Part shown: piece after piece, positions 1 to 6,327 of the stretch | Layout: each line of letters starts with the position of its first letter | How positions within the stretch are numbered: the first letter of the stretch is position 1 | Assembly: GCA_043777755.1 (NCBI GenBank) | Contig: JAYWHK010000020.1 | Span: 1 to 14,598, forward strand | Length of the DNA stretch: 14,598 nt | Origin: CANHEE01 sp043777755 | Lineage (GTDB): Bacteria; Bacteroidota; Bacteroidia; Chitinophagales; Saprospiraceae | Direction of reading: 5' to 3' | Translations under genes and position numbers: made by a program | The notes under the pieces: generated by a model | Told to the model about the DNA's origin: nothing | Seen by the model: only the letters and a program-made list of their open reading frames with translations | The model's database searches: none

Positions 1-371
1 TATCAATTTTTTATTTTTATAAAAATTATAAAAAAATTATAAAATTTTAGTGTCAAAAAAAATTATGCCTAAAATTTCAAAAACTGGAACATCGAGTTAC
101 TACCTATTTTTAAATTTTTGTGACATGGCTTTATTTATTTTTACGGGAAAAATAAACAGAATACTACGATTTTATTCATTCAAGCAATTATTTCTTACAA
201 TTTTTGTGACATTTTTTCGGATGTTGATTTTTGCAAAAAAAGTTGTACTTTACAAAATATTTGCATATTTTTTATAATAATTTTTTATTCTTATTGTTAA
301 AAAGTTTATAAAATCTATCTTTCGTTTATCTTTGCCTTTAATTTATTTTATATTTTTATATCAATAAACAT
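1..371. other. AT-rich spacer upstream of the first gene
   Basis: No convincing gene lies here. A GTG-started reading frame at 50-277 would encode a low-complexity Phe/Lys-rich peptide of the kind AT-rich DNA produces by chance. A small AT-only hairpin is visible (arms 134-142 and 148-156), and a 14-base direct repeat reading AATTTTTGTGACAT occurs at 113-126 and 199-212. A possible promoter element near 327 is listed separately. The start of the window may be the 3' flank of a gene outside it. Confidence 0.6.
327..334 (+). promoter_or_regulatory. Possible Bacteroidota -7 element for the 372 gene
   Basis: The sequence TATCTTTG matches the Bacteroidota -7 consensus TAnnTTTG exactly and ends 37 bases before the ATG at 372. 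No good TTG (-33) element sits at the usual 19-21 base spacing; the nearest is about 30 bases upstream. This is therefore a half-supported promoter. Confidence 0.35.
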
Positions 372-1136
372 ATGATGCGTTCGATTTTACTTTTTTTTAT
401 ACCACAGTTATTTACTTACTGCTTACAGGGACAAAGCCAAGTTGCAATAAACGGAAAAGAGCTTCTTCAGAAAACTATAAATTACCATGATCCAAAAGGA
501 AATTGGAATAATTTTCAGCAAAAACTCTATTTCCATGCTAAAGAAATACAAGATACCGCCATCTATGAAGAAGTTTTTTTAGACAATAAAAATTCTTTTT
601 TTGGTCATATTAGCCATACTGATGGAAAGTTGGTTGAAAAAGGTATTCAAGATACGCTTTATTTTGCTCGAATCAATGGCGATACAAGTATTTCCGTAGA
701 GGATAAGAAAAAGTATAGGGTTTCTCGTAGAGCAACTCGTGCTGCAAAAAATTCTTATGTTTTTTTATATGGATTGCCAATGAAAATGGCTGACAAAGGC
801 GTGATTCTTTCTGACGAAGTAAAAATAGATACTTTTAACAAAAAAAATTACTATGTTTTAAAAGCTGATTTTGAGAAAGGTGTAGGTTCGGATACTTGGT
901 ATCTATACATCAATCCAAAAAATTATGCAATGGAAGGTTATCGTTTTTACCATAATCGAAAACCCAATGATGGAGAATTCATCATTTGTGAAGGTCTACT
1001 CGAAGTACAAGGTATGAAAATTCCTAAAATTCGTTATTGGTACAGCAACTCAAATGGAGAATATGGTGCAACGGATATCGTAGAGCGTGTAGAAAAATGG
1101 GCTTGGAAAAAGAAAAAAGGAACATCGTTAAAGTAG
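372..1136 (+). CDS. Secreted DUF6503-like protein of unknown function
   Basis: A 254-residue protein with an N-terminal hydrophobic segment (about residues 3-20, ending near LQGQSQ) that reads as a signal peptide, so it is probably exported to the periplasm or outer membrane. The opening of the mature part, GKELLQKTINYHDPKGNW (residues 28-45), resembles the N-terminus of Bacteroidota proteins grouped as DUF6503; this is from memory of the family. The rest is rich in Tyr, Trp and Lys and probably beta-rich, with no recognisable catalytic motif. Two in-frame ATGs lie at 372 and 375; either may be used. The esterase gene follows after 53 bases with no terminator between, so the two are probably co-transcribed. 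No biochemical function can be assigned. Confidence 0.75.
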   Translation: MMRSILLFFIPQLFTYCLQGQSQVAINGKELLQKTINYHDPKGNWNNFQQKLYFHAKEIQDTAIYEEVFLDNKNSFFGHISHTDGKLVEKGIQDTLYFARINGDTSISVEDKKKYRVSRRATRAAKNSYVFLYGLPMKMADKGVILSDEVKIDTFNKKNYYVLKADFEKGVGSDTWYLYINPKNYAMEGYRFYHNRKPNDGEFIICEGLLEVQGMKIPKIRYWYSNSNGEYGATDIVERVEKWAWKKKKGTSLK

Positions 1137-1189
1137 CTGTTAAAAACTACTTAATTTTTTAATAAAAATAAAAACCTAACCATATAATT

Positions 1190-2305
1190 ATGTCGGAAAC
1201 AGCTCAATCGCAGTTTTTGCCCCAAGCTAAATACTCAATTGAATTTGACCTTACGACCAATGCAGATAATAATATGCCTGTTTTTATTGCAGGTAATTTT
1301 AACAATTGGAAAGTTAATGATGAACGTTTCCAGATGAAACGTATCGAAAATGGCCACTTTCAATTGCACATTAACTGGGACGAAAAAATGCCTAATCCAT
1401 TGGAGTACAAGTATTTACGCAATGGTTGGGAAAATGTAGAACTTGACCAGTATGGCTGCCATACGACAAATCGGGTAATAGAAAAAAAAGATGGTCTTGT
1501 ACGTGACAATGTGAGCCGTTGGCGCAACAATGGCTTAGAATATAAGCCTCAGTTATTGCCAAATGGGAAAATTATCACTGATGAGTTTGATATACCTCAG
1601 TTGGGTAAAAAACGTCGTGTGTCTATTCTATTGCCGCATGATTATGATAATACGGACAAATATTATCCAGTTATTTATTTGCAAGATGGACAAAACTTAT
1701 TCAATGATTACTCTCCTTATGGAACTTGGTCTGTGGATAAGCGTATGGCTGTACTGAAAGAGCGTGGTCAAGGCGATGTGATTATTGTAGCAATTGATCA
1801 TGGTGGTGTCGAGCGGATTCAAGAGTTCATTCCTTACGAAAACACTAAATTTGGCGCAACAGATGGGAAAAAATATGCTCGATTCATGGTCGAAACATTA
1901 AAGCCTTTTATTGATAGAAATTATAGAACCTTGCAAGACCGAGAGCATACAGGTATTGGCGGAAGTTCTCTTGGAGCTTTGATTAGTATTTATGCAGCTT
2001 TAATGTACCCAAGTGTTTACAGTAAAATGATGATTTTTTCACCTTCTCTTTGGGTAAGCAGTAAAATATTTTTTGATGCGATTGGTTTTTCAACACCTTT
2101 TTCAACCAAAATTTATGTTTATGCTGGTGGAAAAGAAGGAAGTGGCATGATTCCAAATGTTCAAAGGTTCAAAGATGCAATTGCAAAACGGGGAATGGAC
2201 GCTTCCAAAATTGATTTTAAACTCTCCATAGACCAACAAGGACTTCACAATGAAGAACGATGGGGCAAAGAATTCCCCAAAGCCTTGGAGTGGTTGTTTT
2301 TTTAA
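1190..2305 (+). CDS. Cytosolic esterase with N-terminal CBM48-like domain
   Basis: A 371-residue protein without a signal peptide. Residues 14-110 resemble an early-set, glycogen-binding (CBM48/CBM20-like) beta-sandwich: VFIAGNFNNW at 31-40, LEYKYLRNGWENVELDQYG at 71-89, then an NRVI strand. Residues 120-371 are an alpha/beta hydrolase of the putative esterase family (PF00756, esterase D / enterochelin-esterase group). The nucleophile elbow is GGSSLG, making Ser260 the likely nucleophile, and LQDGQNLF (164-171) is the usual oxyanion-side segment. His353 in GLHNEERW is the likely catalytic His, and Glu316 in GGKEGS is a candidate acid. Such proteins hydrolyse acyl or feruloyl esters of sugars or act on activated carboxylates; the substrate cannot be read from the sequence. 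It follows the DUF6503-like gene by 53 bases and ends at a strong hairpin terminator. Confidence 0.88.
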   Translation: MSETAQSQFLPQAKYSIEFDLTTNADNNMPVFIAGNFNNWKVNDERFQMKRIENGHFQLHINWDEKMPNPLEYKYLRNGWENVELDQYGCHTTNRVIEKKDGLVRDNVSRWRNNGLEYKPQLLPNGKIITDEFDIPQLGKKRRVSILLPHDYDNTDKYYPVIYLQDGQNLFNDYSPYGTWSVDKRMAVLKERGQGDVIIVAIDHGGVERIQEFIPYENTKFGATDGKKYARFMVETLKPFIDRNYRTLQDREHTGIGGSSLGALISIYAALMYPSVYSKMMIFSPSLWVSSKIFFDAIGFSTPFSTKIYVYAGGKEGSGMIPNVQRFKDAIAKRGMDASKIDFKLSIDQQGLHNEERWGKEFPKALEWLFF

Positions 2306-2348
2306 AAAAATGCTTGGTATAAATATATTTTATCCCAAGCATTTTTTT
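2304..2348 (+). terminator. Rho-independent terminator, bidirectional in form
   Basis: A perfect 15-base inverted repeat lies directly after the esterase stop codon. The left arm at 2304-2318 is seven A followed by TGCTTGG; the right arm ends in CCAAGCA followed by seven T. The loop is AT-rich. The A-tract before and T-tract after would let it stop transcription from either side, separating the esterase unit from the glycerol facilitator. Confidence 0.85.
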
Positions 2349-2424
2349 ATTTTTATAAAATAAAAATTACCTTTACAAATTCAATTTCGTATAAAATTTT
2401 CAAAACATTTCAAAATAAAAAATT

Positions 2425-3123
2425 ATGTCTATTTTTACACAAGAACTTATCGGGACAATGCTGCTCATTTTGTTGGGTAATGGCGTTGTCGCAAATGTTG
2501 TATTGAATCAAACAAAAGGCAACAATTCAGGTTGGATTGTCATTACTATTGGCTGGGCAATGGCTGTTTTTGTTGCGGCTTCTGCCATCGGAGGGCATTT
2601 AAATCCTGCCGTTACGATTGCATTCGCTACCGCTGGCAAATGCGAATGGGCTAATGTTGGTATTTACATCAGTGGTCAAATGTTGGGCGCAATGGTAGGC
2701 TCGGCATTGGTTTGGGTTCTTTACCGTGACCACTATAAAGTGACAGATGATGCTGGCGCAAAATTAGCAACTTTCAGCACAAATCCAGCCATTCCGAATG
2801 TTCTAAATAACCTTATTTCAGAAATTATAGGAACGTTTGTCTTGGTTATTGCTGCTTTGCGTTTGGCAGAACCGAGTGTTGGTTTAGGCGCAGTGAACGC
2901 TTTACCAATAGCCTTAGTCGTCTTAGCCATTGGGCTTTGTTTGGGCGGCACAACTGGTTACGCTATCAATCCTGCCCGTGATTTAGGACCTCGTATCATG
3001 CACGCTGTTCTTCCTATTGCTGGTAAAGGCGGTAGTGATTGGAACTATGCTTGGATTCCTGTCATTGGTCCTATTATTGGAGCTATTTTAGCAGCATTGG
3101 TAAATACAATGCTTTGCGTTTGA
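2425..3123 (+). CDS. glpF: Glycerol uptake facilitator, MIP/aquaporin family
   Basis: A 232-residue membrane protein of the major intrinsic protein family, which forms passive channels for water or small polyols in the inner membrane. Six membrane segments are visible. The two half-helix pore motifs are HLNPAVT (Asn-Pro-Ala at 60-62) and INPARDLGP (182-184). The Asp after NPAR, Gly170 at the position of E. coli GlpF Gly191 and Tyr179 at the position of GlpF Phe200 are glycerol-channel features, arguing for GlpF over AqpZ. The positional match is by eye. It is shorter than E. coli GlpF (281 residues). The gene stands alone between a terminator and the next promoter, with no glycerol kinase or dehydrogenase nearby. 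The ATG at 2425 gives a complete first helix. Confidence 0.85.
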   Translation: MSIFTQELIGTMLLILLGNGVVANVVLNQTKGNNSGWIVITIGWAMAVFVAASAIGGHLNPAVTIAFATAGKCEWANVGIYISGQMLGAMVGSALVWVLYRDHYKVTDDAGAKLATFSTNPAIPNVLNNLISEIIGTFVLVIAALRLAEPSVGLGAVNALPIALVVLAIGLCLGGTTGYAINPARDLGPRIMHAVLPIAGKGGSDWNYAWIPVIGPIIGAILAALVNTMLCV

Positions 3124-3178
3124 AAAATATTTTTTGATATAGTTTTGTTAAATAAATATACAAACCAAACATTTTTTT

Positions 3179-3186
3179 TATTTTTG
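3179..3186 (+). promoter_or_regulatory. Possible -7 element for the PorT-like gene
   Basis: TATTTTTG matches the TAnnTTTG consensus and lies 31 bases before the ATG at 3218. A TTG at 3145-3147 is about 31 bases upstream, longer than the normal spacing, so only the -7 half is supported. Confidence 0.35.
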
Positions 3187-3217
3187 CAGTCAAATTATAA
3201 ATTAAAAATTTTTAACA

Positions 3218-3985
3218 ATGAAAAAACTCATTCTTGCTACTCTTAGCATCATTTTTTGTGCAACCATTACAATAGCACAAATGTCTATTTCTCGTATAAA
3301 ATTTGGCATACAAGCAAGTCCAACCATTGGCTGGGTTTCTACGAATGACACCAAAATCAATGGAAATGGTTCAAACATAGGCTTCAAATTAGGTGTAATT
3401 GCAGATTATTACTTTAATGAAAATTATGCAATTTCGACAGGTTTAGGCTTTGGTTTTAATCATGGCGGTAAATTAATCCATGATATTGGTGGTAATTTTT
3501 TGACAAAATCAACTTTGACGGAAACTCGATTAAACCAAGGTATAAAACCACTTTCTGATGGTGTAAATATTCGTTACCACATCAATTATTTAGAAGTTCC
3601 TTTTTCTTTAAAATTGCGAACACAACAGTTTGGCTACCTTCGTTATTTTGCAGAAGCTCCTATTATCACACTGGGCTTTTTGACAAAAGCTACGGGAGAT
3701 GTAGAAGATCCTGACAAAACGAAATTTCCTGAGTCGCCTTATTTAAAAGAAAACATCAAAGCAGATGTCGGCCCTTTTGCTATTTCTTGGGGCTTTGGTG
3801 GCGGTATTTTATATGACATTAGCCCAAGTACGGCAGCAATAGCTGGCATTTACTTCCAAAAAGGTATTTTTGATGTAGCAAAAGATGGAGTAGCAGAAAA
3901 AGTCTTGGCTGACGGAACAAAACAAGCAGAAAAATCAAAAGCAACACTTGGCAATATTGTTTTGCGTCTTGGCATTATTTTCTAA
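3218..3985 (+). CDS. PorT-family outer-membrane beta-barrel protein
   Basis: A 255-residue exported protein. MKK and a hydrophobic run are followed by a probable cleavage after TITIA (residue 20). The mature part has alternating hydrophobic/polar strands with Gly and aromatic residues typical of the Bacteroidota outer-membrane beta-barrel domain PF13568 (PorT family): FGIQASPTIGW, GFKLGVIADYYFNENYAIST, GLGFGFNHGG, and a final strand NIVLRLGIIF ending in Phe. The barrel is probably eight-stranded with extracellular loops. True PorT is part of type IX secretion, but most family members are uncharacterised and nothing here proves a secretion role. The DUF3127 gene begins 40 bases downstream with no terminator between, so they may share a transcript. 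Confidence 0.82.
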   Translation: MKKLILATLSIIFCATITIAQMSISRIKFGIQASPTIGWVSTNDTKINGNGSNIGFKLGVIADYYFNENYAISTGLGFGFNHGGKLIHDIGGNFLTKSTLTETRLNQGIKPLSDGVNIRYHINYLEVPFSLKLRTQQFGYLRYFAEAPIITLGFLTKATGDVEDPDKTKFPESPYLKENIKADVGPFAISWGFGGGILYDISPSTAAIAGIYFQKGIFDVAKDGVAEKVLADGTKQAEKSKATLGNIVLRLGIIF

Positions 3986-4025
3986 AAAATAAAAAAATTT
4001 AAATCATACTTAAACACATACATTT

Positions 4026-4433
4026 ATGTCTTTTGAAATTGAAGGAAGACTTCATAAAGTCTTCGAAACAGAACAAAAATCAGGAACTTTTCAAACAAGA
4101 GAGTTCGTTTTAGAAATTGCAAGTGGTAATTATCCACAAGTTATCAAATTCCAATTGACACAAGATAAATGTGCCGTATTGGATGGTCGTAACGAAGGTG
4201 ATTCCGTAAAAGTATATTTTGACCTAAGAGGTAGAGAGTGGAATGGCAAATATTTGACCAACCTAAATGCTTGGAAAATAGACAATAGCAGTGCTGACGC
4301 TGCGCCTGTTCAATCAAATTCAAGTGCTTTTGCAACAAGTGCGCCTGTGCGTGCCGCTGCGCCTGCTGTCACAGAATTTCCAACGGTAGATGATATTCCA
4401 CCAATGCCAATGTCTGATGATTTACCATTTTAA
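4026..4433 (+). CDS. DUF3127 protein with SSB-like acidic C-terminal tail
   Basis: A 135-residue cytosolic protein. Residues 1-86 match the Bacteroidota DUF3127 domain (PF11325): MSFEIEGRLHKVFETEQKSG, then TREFVLEI, VIKFQLTQDKC, VKVYFDLRGREW and a final LNAWKI strand. The pattern suggests a small OB-fold-like barrel. Residues 87-120 form a low-complexity Ala/Ser/Pro linker. The tail, residues 121-135, is acidic and ends in SDDLPF, closely like the C-terminal DDDIPF by which E. coli single-stranded DNA-binding protein recruits repair and replication partners. What is seen is the domain and the tail; a role in ssDNA metabolism is inferred. Its last 17 bases overlap the start of the next gene in another frame, suggesting coupled translation. 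Confidence 0.85.
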   Translation: MSFEIEGRLHKVFETEQKSGTFQTREFVLEIASGNYPQVIKFQLTQDKCAVLDGRNEGDSVKVYFDLRGREWNGKYLTNLNAWKIDNSSADAAPVQSNSSAFATSAPVRAAAPAVTEFPTVDDIPPMPMSDDLPF

Positions 4434-4977
4434 AAAAACCATCATTCTGTTTTTTCTCTTACTGAGCATTGGCTTTCGAGCGAATGCTCAGTATTTGATT
4501 GGAGTAGGTGCGCACTATGATGATTCTTTTCGAGAATGGAATTTGACAACCGATGACGAAGCGTTTGAAGGTTCTCTCAAGCAGCGTTGGCAGATGCAAA
4601 ACAATTGGCTCGAATGGGATTTGGTTTGGGGCGACGAAAATGGCGCAGTCAAGCAAAAATGGAACAATGACCCAAATCAGTGGGAATTGCGCTTAAATGG
4701 CGAAATCGTTACGATGAAAACGCATTGGAACAATGATTTTAATGAATGGCTCATTTCTGATGGGCGGCACGAACTCATCTTAGAAACCCGTTATACTGGA
4801 CAGCCCGACGAATGGTTGGTCAAAAAAAACAATTATGGAACTTTCTCTGTATCAATGTATTATGAAAACGATGCTCGGGATTGGGTCGTTAAAGACAACT
4901 TAAACGACGATATTAGCAATGCGATGCGCTTGGCAATGGCTTTCACGGTTGTGTATCAAAGTTCTCCAAAAAAGTAG
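4417..4977 (+). CDS. Secreted protein with 22-residue Trp-rich repeats
   Basis: I do not recognise the family. Starting at the ATG at 4417 the protein has 186 residues and a clean signal peptide (MIYHFKK, a hydrophobic run, cleavage near FRANA-Q at 24/25); the upstream ATG at 4390 would add nine residues before the signal and is less likely. The mature part is a tandem repeat. Trp occurs at 41, 67, 89, 111, 133 and 156, mostly 22 apart, usually in NQW, NEW or DEW. A second aromatic series sits at 58, 82, 104, 126 and 148, with KQKWNND and KTHWNND shared between units. Each unit probably folds as a beta-hairpin, giving an extended or solenoid sheet. It overlaps DUF3127 by 17 bases, and its 3' end overlaps the opposite-strand PLP-enzyme gene by 35 bases. 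Its role is unknown. Confidence 0.75.
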   Translation: MIYHFKKTIILFFLLLSIGFRANAQYLIGVGAHYDDSFREWNLTTDDEAFEGSLKQRWQMQNNWLEWDLVWGDENGAVKQKWNNDPNQWELRLNGEIVTMKTHWNNDFNEWLISDGRHELILETRYTGQPDEWLVKKNNYGTFSVSMYYENDARDWVVKDNLNDDISNAMRLAMAFTVVYQSSPKK

Positions 4978-5860
4978 TATCTATACCATTCCAACCTTGC
5001 AATCCTCCTGTATGGATTGCCAAAATTTTACTATTTTCTTTAAAAAAACCTTTCTGAATCAAATCAAAAATGCCAAACATCATTTTTGAAGTATAAATTG
5101 GGTCTAATAAAATTTGGTATTTTCCCTTGAAAAAACGAACAAAATCAAGCAATTCTTCCGTCACTTTTGCATACGCTCCAAAATGGTAATCTTCTTGTAT
5201 TTGCCAATTTTGGTATTTTTTTGTTGAAAAAAACTGTAATTTCTCTTCAACTTCTTTTTGCATAAAATTTCCGTTCAAAGCAGAAAAGCCAACGATGTTC
5301 ATTTCTCCTTTTGCTCCTTCGATGATACCGCTGATAGTTCCGCCTGTTCCGCAAGCGCAACAAATGTAATCAGGCAAAATAGGCATTTGCTCCCGAATTT
5401 CTTCCACCATTTCTGCAACACCTTTGATGGCAAAAATATTTGTTCCGCCTTCTGGAATAAAAAAAACACCTTCATCAAAAGTAGGTAAAAAATCTCGAAA
5501 ATTTGATTCGTCAATTTTTCTATACTCTTGCCGACTTACAAAAAATAATTTCATTCCTTGTGCTTCTGCAAAATCCAATGTTTTATTTGAAATTTTTTCA
5601 CCTCTAATAATACCGAAAGTGTTAAAGTTATAAACTTTTCCTGCGGCTGCCGCAGCATGAATATGATTGGAAAAAGTACCTCCCTTAGTAACAGTATTTT
5701 TAATATGTAAATCGCTAATATGGTGTAAATTGTACTTTAATTTTCGGTATTTATTACCCGAAACAAAAGGGTGGATAAGGTCTTCTCTTTTCATCAAAAG
5801 TGTGATTTTTTTATCCTTAAAAAAATCAATTTCCATTATTGGTGATGGCAATACAAACAT
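4943..5860 (-). CDS. ACC deaminase / D-cysteine desulfhydrase family PLP enzyme
   Basis: A 305-residue pyridoxal-phosphate enzyme (fold type II, tryptophan-synthase beta family). Visible motifs (numbering from the ATG) are KREDLIHPFVSGNKYRKL (about 24-41) with Lys37 as the Schiff-base lysine, GGTFSNH (61-67), which stacks on the cofactor, FIPEGGTN, the phosphate-binding CGTGGTISG (170-178), LLDPIYTSKMM and HTGGLQG near the end. These fit the D-cysteine desulfhydrase / 1-aminocyclopropane-1-carboxylate deaminase group, which releases pyruvate or 2-oxobutyrate with ammonia (and sulfide from D-cysteine). Motifs alone do not separate the two, but D-cysteine or a similar amino acid is the commoner bacterial substrate. 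The ATG at 5860 is preferred; an in-frame GTG at 5869 would add three residues. It is somewhat shorter than E. coli DcyD (328 residues). The 3' end overlaps the convergent Trp-repeat gene by 35 bases. Confidence 0.85.
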   Translation of the reverse strand: MFVLPSPIMEIDFFKDKKITLLMKREDLIHPFVSGNKYRKLKYNLHHISDLHIKNTVTKGGTFSNHIHAAAAAGKVYNFNTFGIIRGEKISNKTLDFAEAQGMKLFFVSRQEYRKIDESNFRDFLPTFDEGVFFIPEGGTNIFAIKGVAEMVEEIREQMPILPDYICCACGTGGTISGIIEGAKGEMNIVGFSALNGNFMQKEVEEKLQFFSTKKYQNWQIQEDYHFGAYAKVTEELLDFVRFFKGKYQILLDPIYTSKMMFGIFDLIQKGFFKENSKILAIHTGGLQGWNGIDTTFLENFDTQP

Positions 5861-6103
5861 TTTTGGCACTAAACTTGGATTTATATAATTATTAAAAATG
5901 TATTCCGTTTTTTAGTCACAATTTTTATTATTTTTATTTCATAAAAAATTGATTTTTAGTTTTTTATGAAATAAAATAAAAATAAATTAATGTCACAAAA
6001 TAGATTTTTTTATGGTGGATTAAGAAATGGGAATCACGTTTCTTTGCACTTATCAGAGAAAACTAATTTACACATCAAGTAACCAAACATACTTTACACA
6101 CGC
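5861..6103. other. Spacer with long AT hairpin flanked by short direct repeats
   Basis: A perfect 17-base inverted repeat, made only of A and T except for one C/G pair, occupies 5932-5948 and 5960-5976 with an 11-base loop; its core arm reads TTATTTCATAAAAAA. It has no trailing T-run on either strand, so it does not look like a terminator. The 7-mer GTCACAA occurs in the same orientation on both sides, at 5915-5921 and 5992-5998, giving a layout like a tiny inserted element with a target duplication. The region separates the PLP-enzyme gene (reading left) from the small peptide gene (reading right), so it should hold promoters for both. TTTCTTTG at 6039-6046 is one mismatch from the -7 consensus. 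Confidence 0.5.
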
Positions 6104-6217
6104 ATGAAGAAGTCAAAGGTAAGCATCAAGCCTCTGACCGTCAAAAGTTCTGCAACCATAAAACCAATGTTTTCGACAAACAAAGGTAATAATGGCGGCT
6201 ATACTTGGGTCGGTTGA
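6104..6217 (+). CDS. Orphan 37-residue peptide, possible RiPP-like precursor
   Basis: A short ORF from ATG 6104 to TGA 6217. The first 20 residues are MKKSKVSIKPLTVKSSATIK, followed by PMFSTNKGNNGGYTWVG. Base composition is less AT-rich than the flanks and the frame is open to a stop followed within a few bases by hairpins ending in a strong terminator, as expected of a real monocistronic unit. The N-terminus (Lys-rich start, then LTVKS-x-x-T) recalls from memory the leader of pinensin-family lanthipeptides in Bacteroidota (roughly LxVKSFVT). The C-terminus is Gly/Asn/aromatic-rich with a GG pair, but it lacks cysteine, so lanthionine rings could not form. No modification enzyme or exporter lies in the window. 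It may be a RiPP-like precursor, a decayed relic, or an unrelated small protein. Confidence 0.5.
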   Translation: MKKSKVSIKPLTVKSSATIKPMFSTNKGNNGGYTWVG

Positions 6218-6225
6218 GCAAATAT

Positions 6226-6256
6226 TTTTTTATTTTTTCCTTGAAAAAATAAAAAA
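6226..6256 (+). other. AT-only hairpin directly after the peptide gene
   Basis: A perfect 14-base inverted repeat with arms 6226-6239 (TTTTTTATTTTTTC) and 6243-6256 and a 3-base loop. Its right arm shares bases 6252-6256 with the left arm of the terminator hairpin, so in RNA the two stems compete for those five bases. Confidence 0.6.
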
Positions 6257-6292
6257 TAGTCGTTTCGGAGTAAAATCGAAACGACTATTTTT
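6252..6292 (+). terminator. Strong bidirectional rho-independent terminator
   Basis: A perfect 16-base stem, AAAAATAGTCGTTTCG at 6252-6267 pairing with 6277-6292, with a 9-base loop. The A-run at the start and T-run at the end make it usable from both directions. It can end the peptide transcript from the left and the glucosaminidase-like transcript from the right. Confidence 0.88.
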
Positions 6293-6327
6293 ATGTTACT
6301 CAATATCTACTACGGTTTGTTCGGACT

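Noticed and set aside
50..277. 75-codon open frame on the plus strand
   Set aside because: It begins with GTG, the product is Phe/Lys/Ile-rich low-complexity sequence with no domain, and the DNA has the composition of the spacer.
3202..3387. Open frame opposite the PorT-like gene
   Set aside because: It is antisense to a gene with a clear signal peptide and barrel strands; its product has no recognisable feature.
4390..4416. Upstream ATG as start of the Trp-repeat protein
   Set aside because: It would place nine extra residues before an otherwise normal signal peptide; the ATG at 4417 gives a standard N-terminus.
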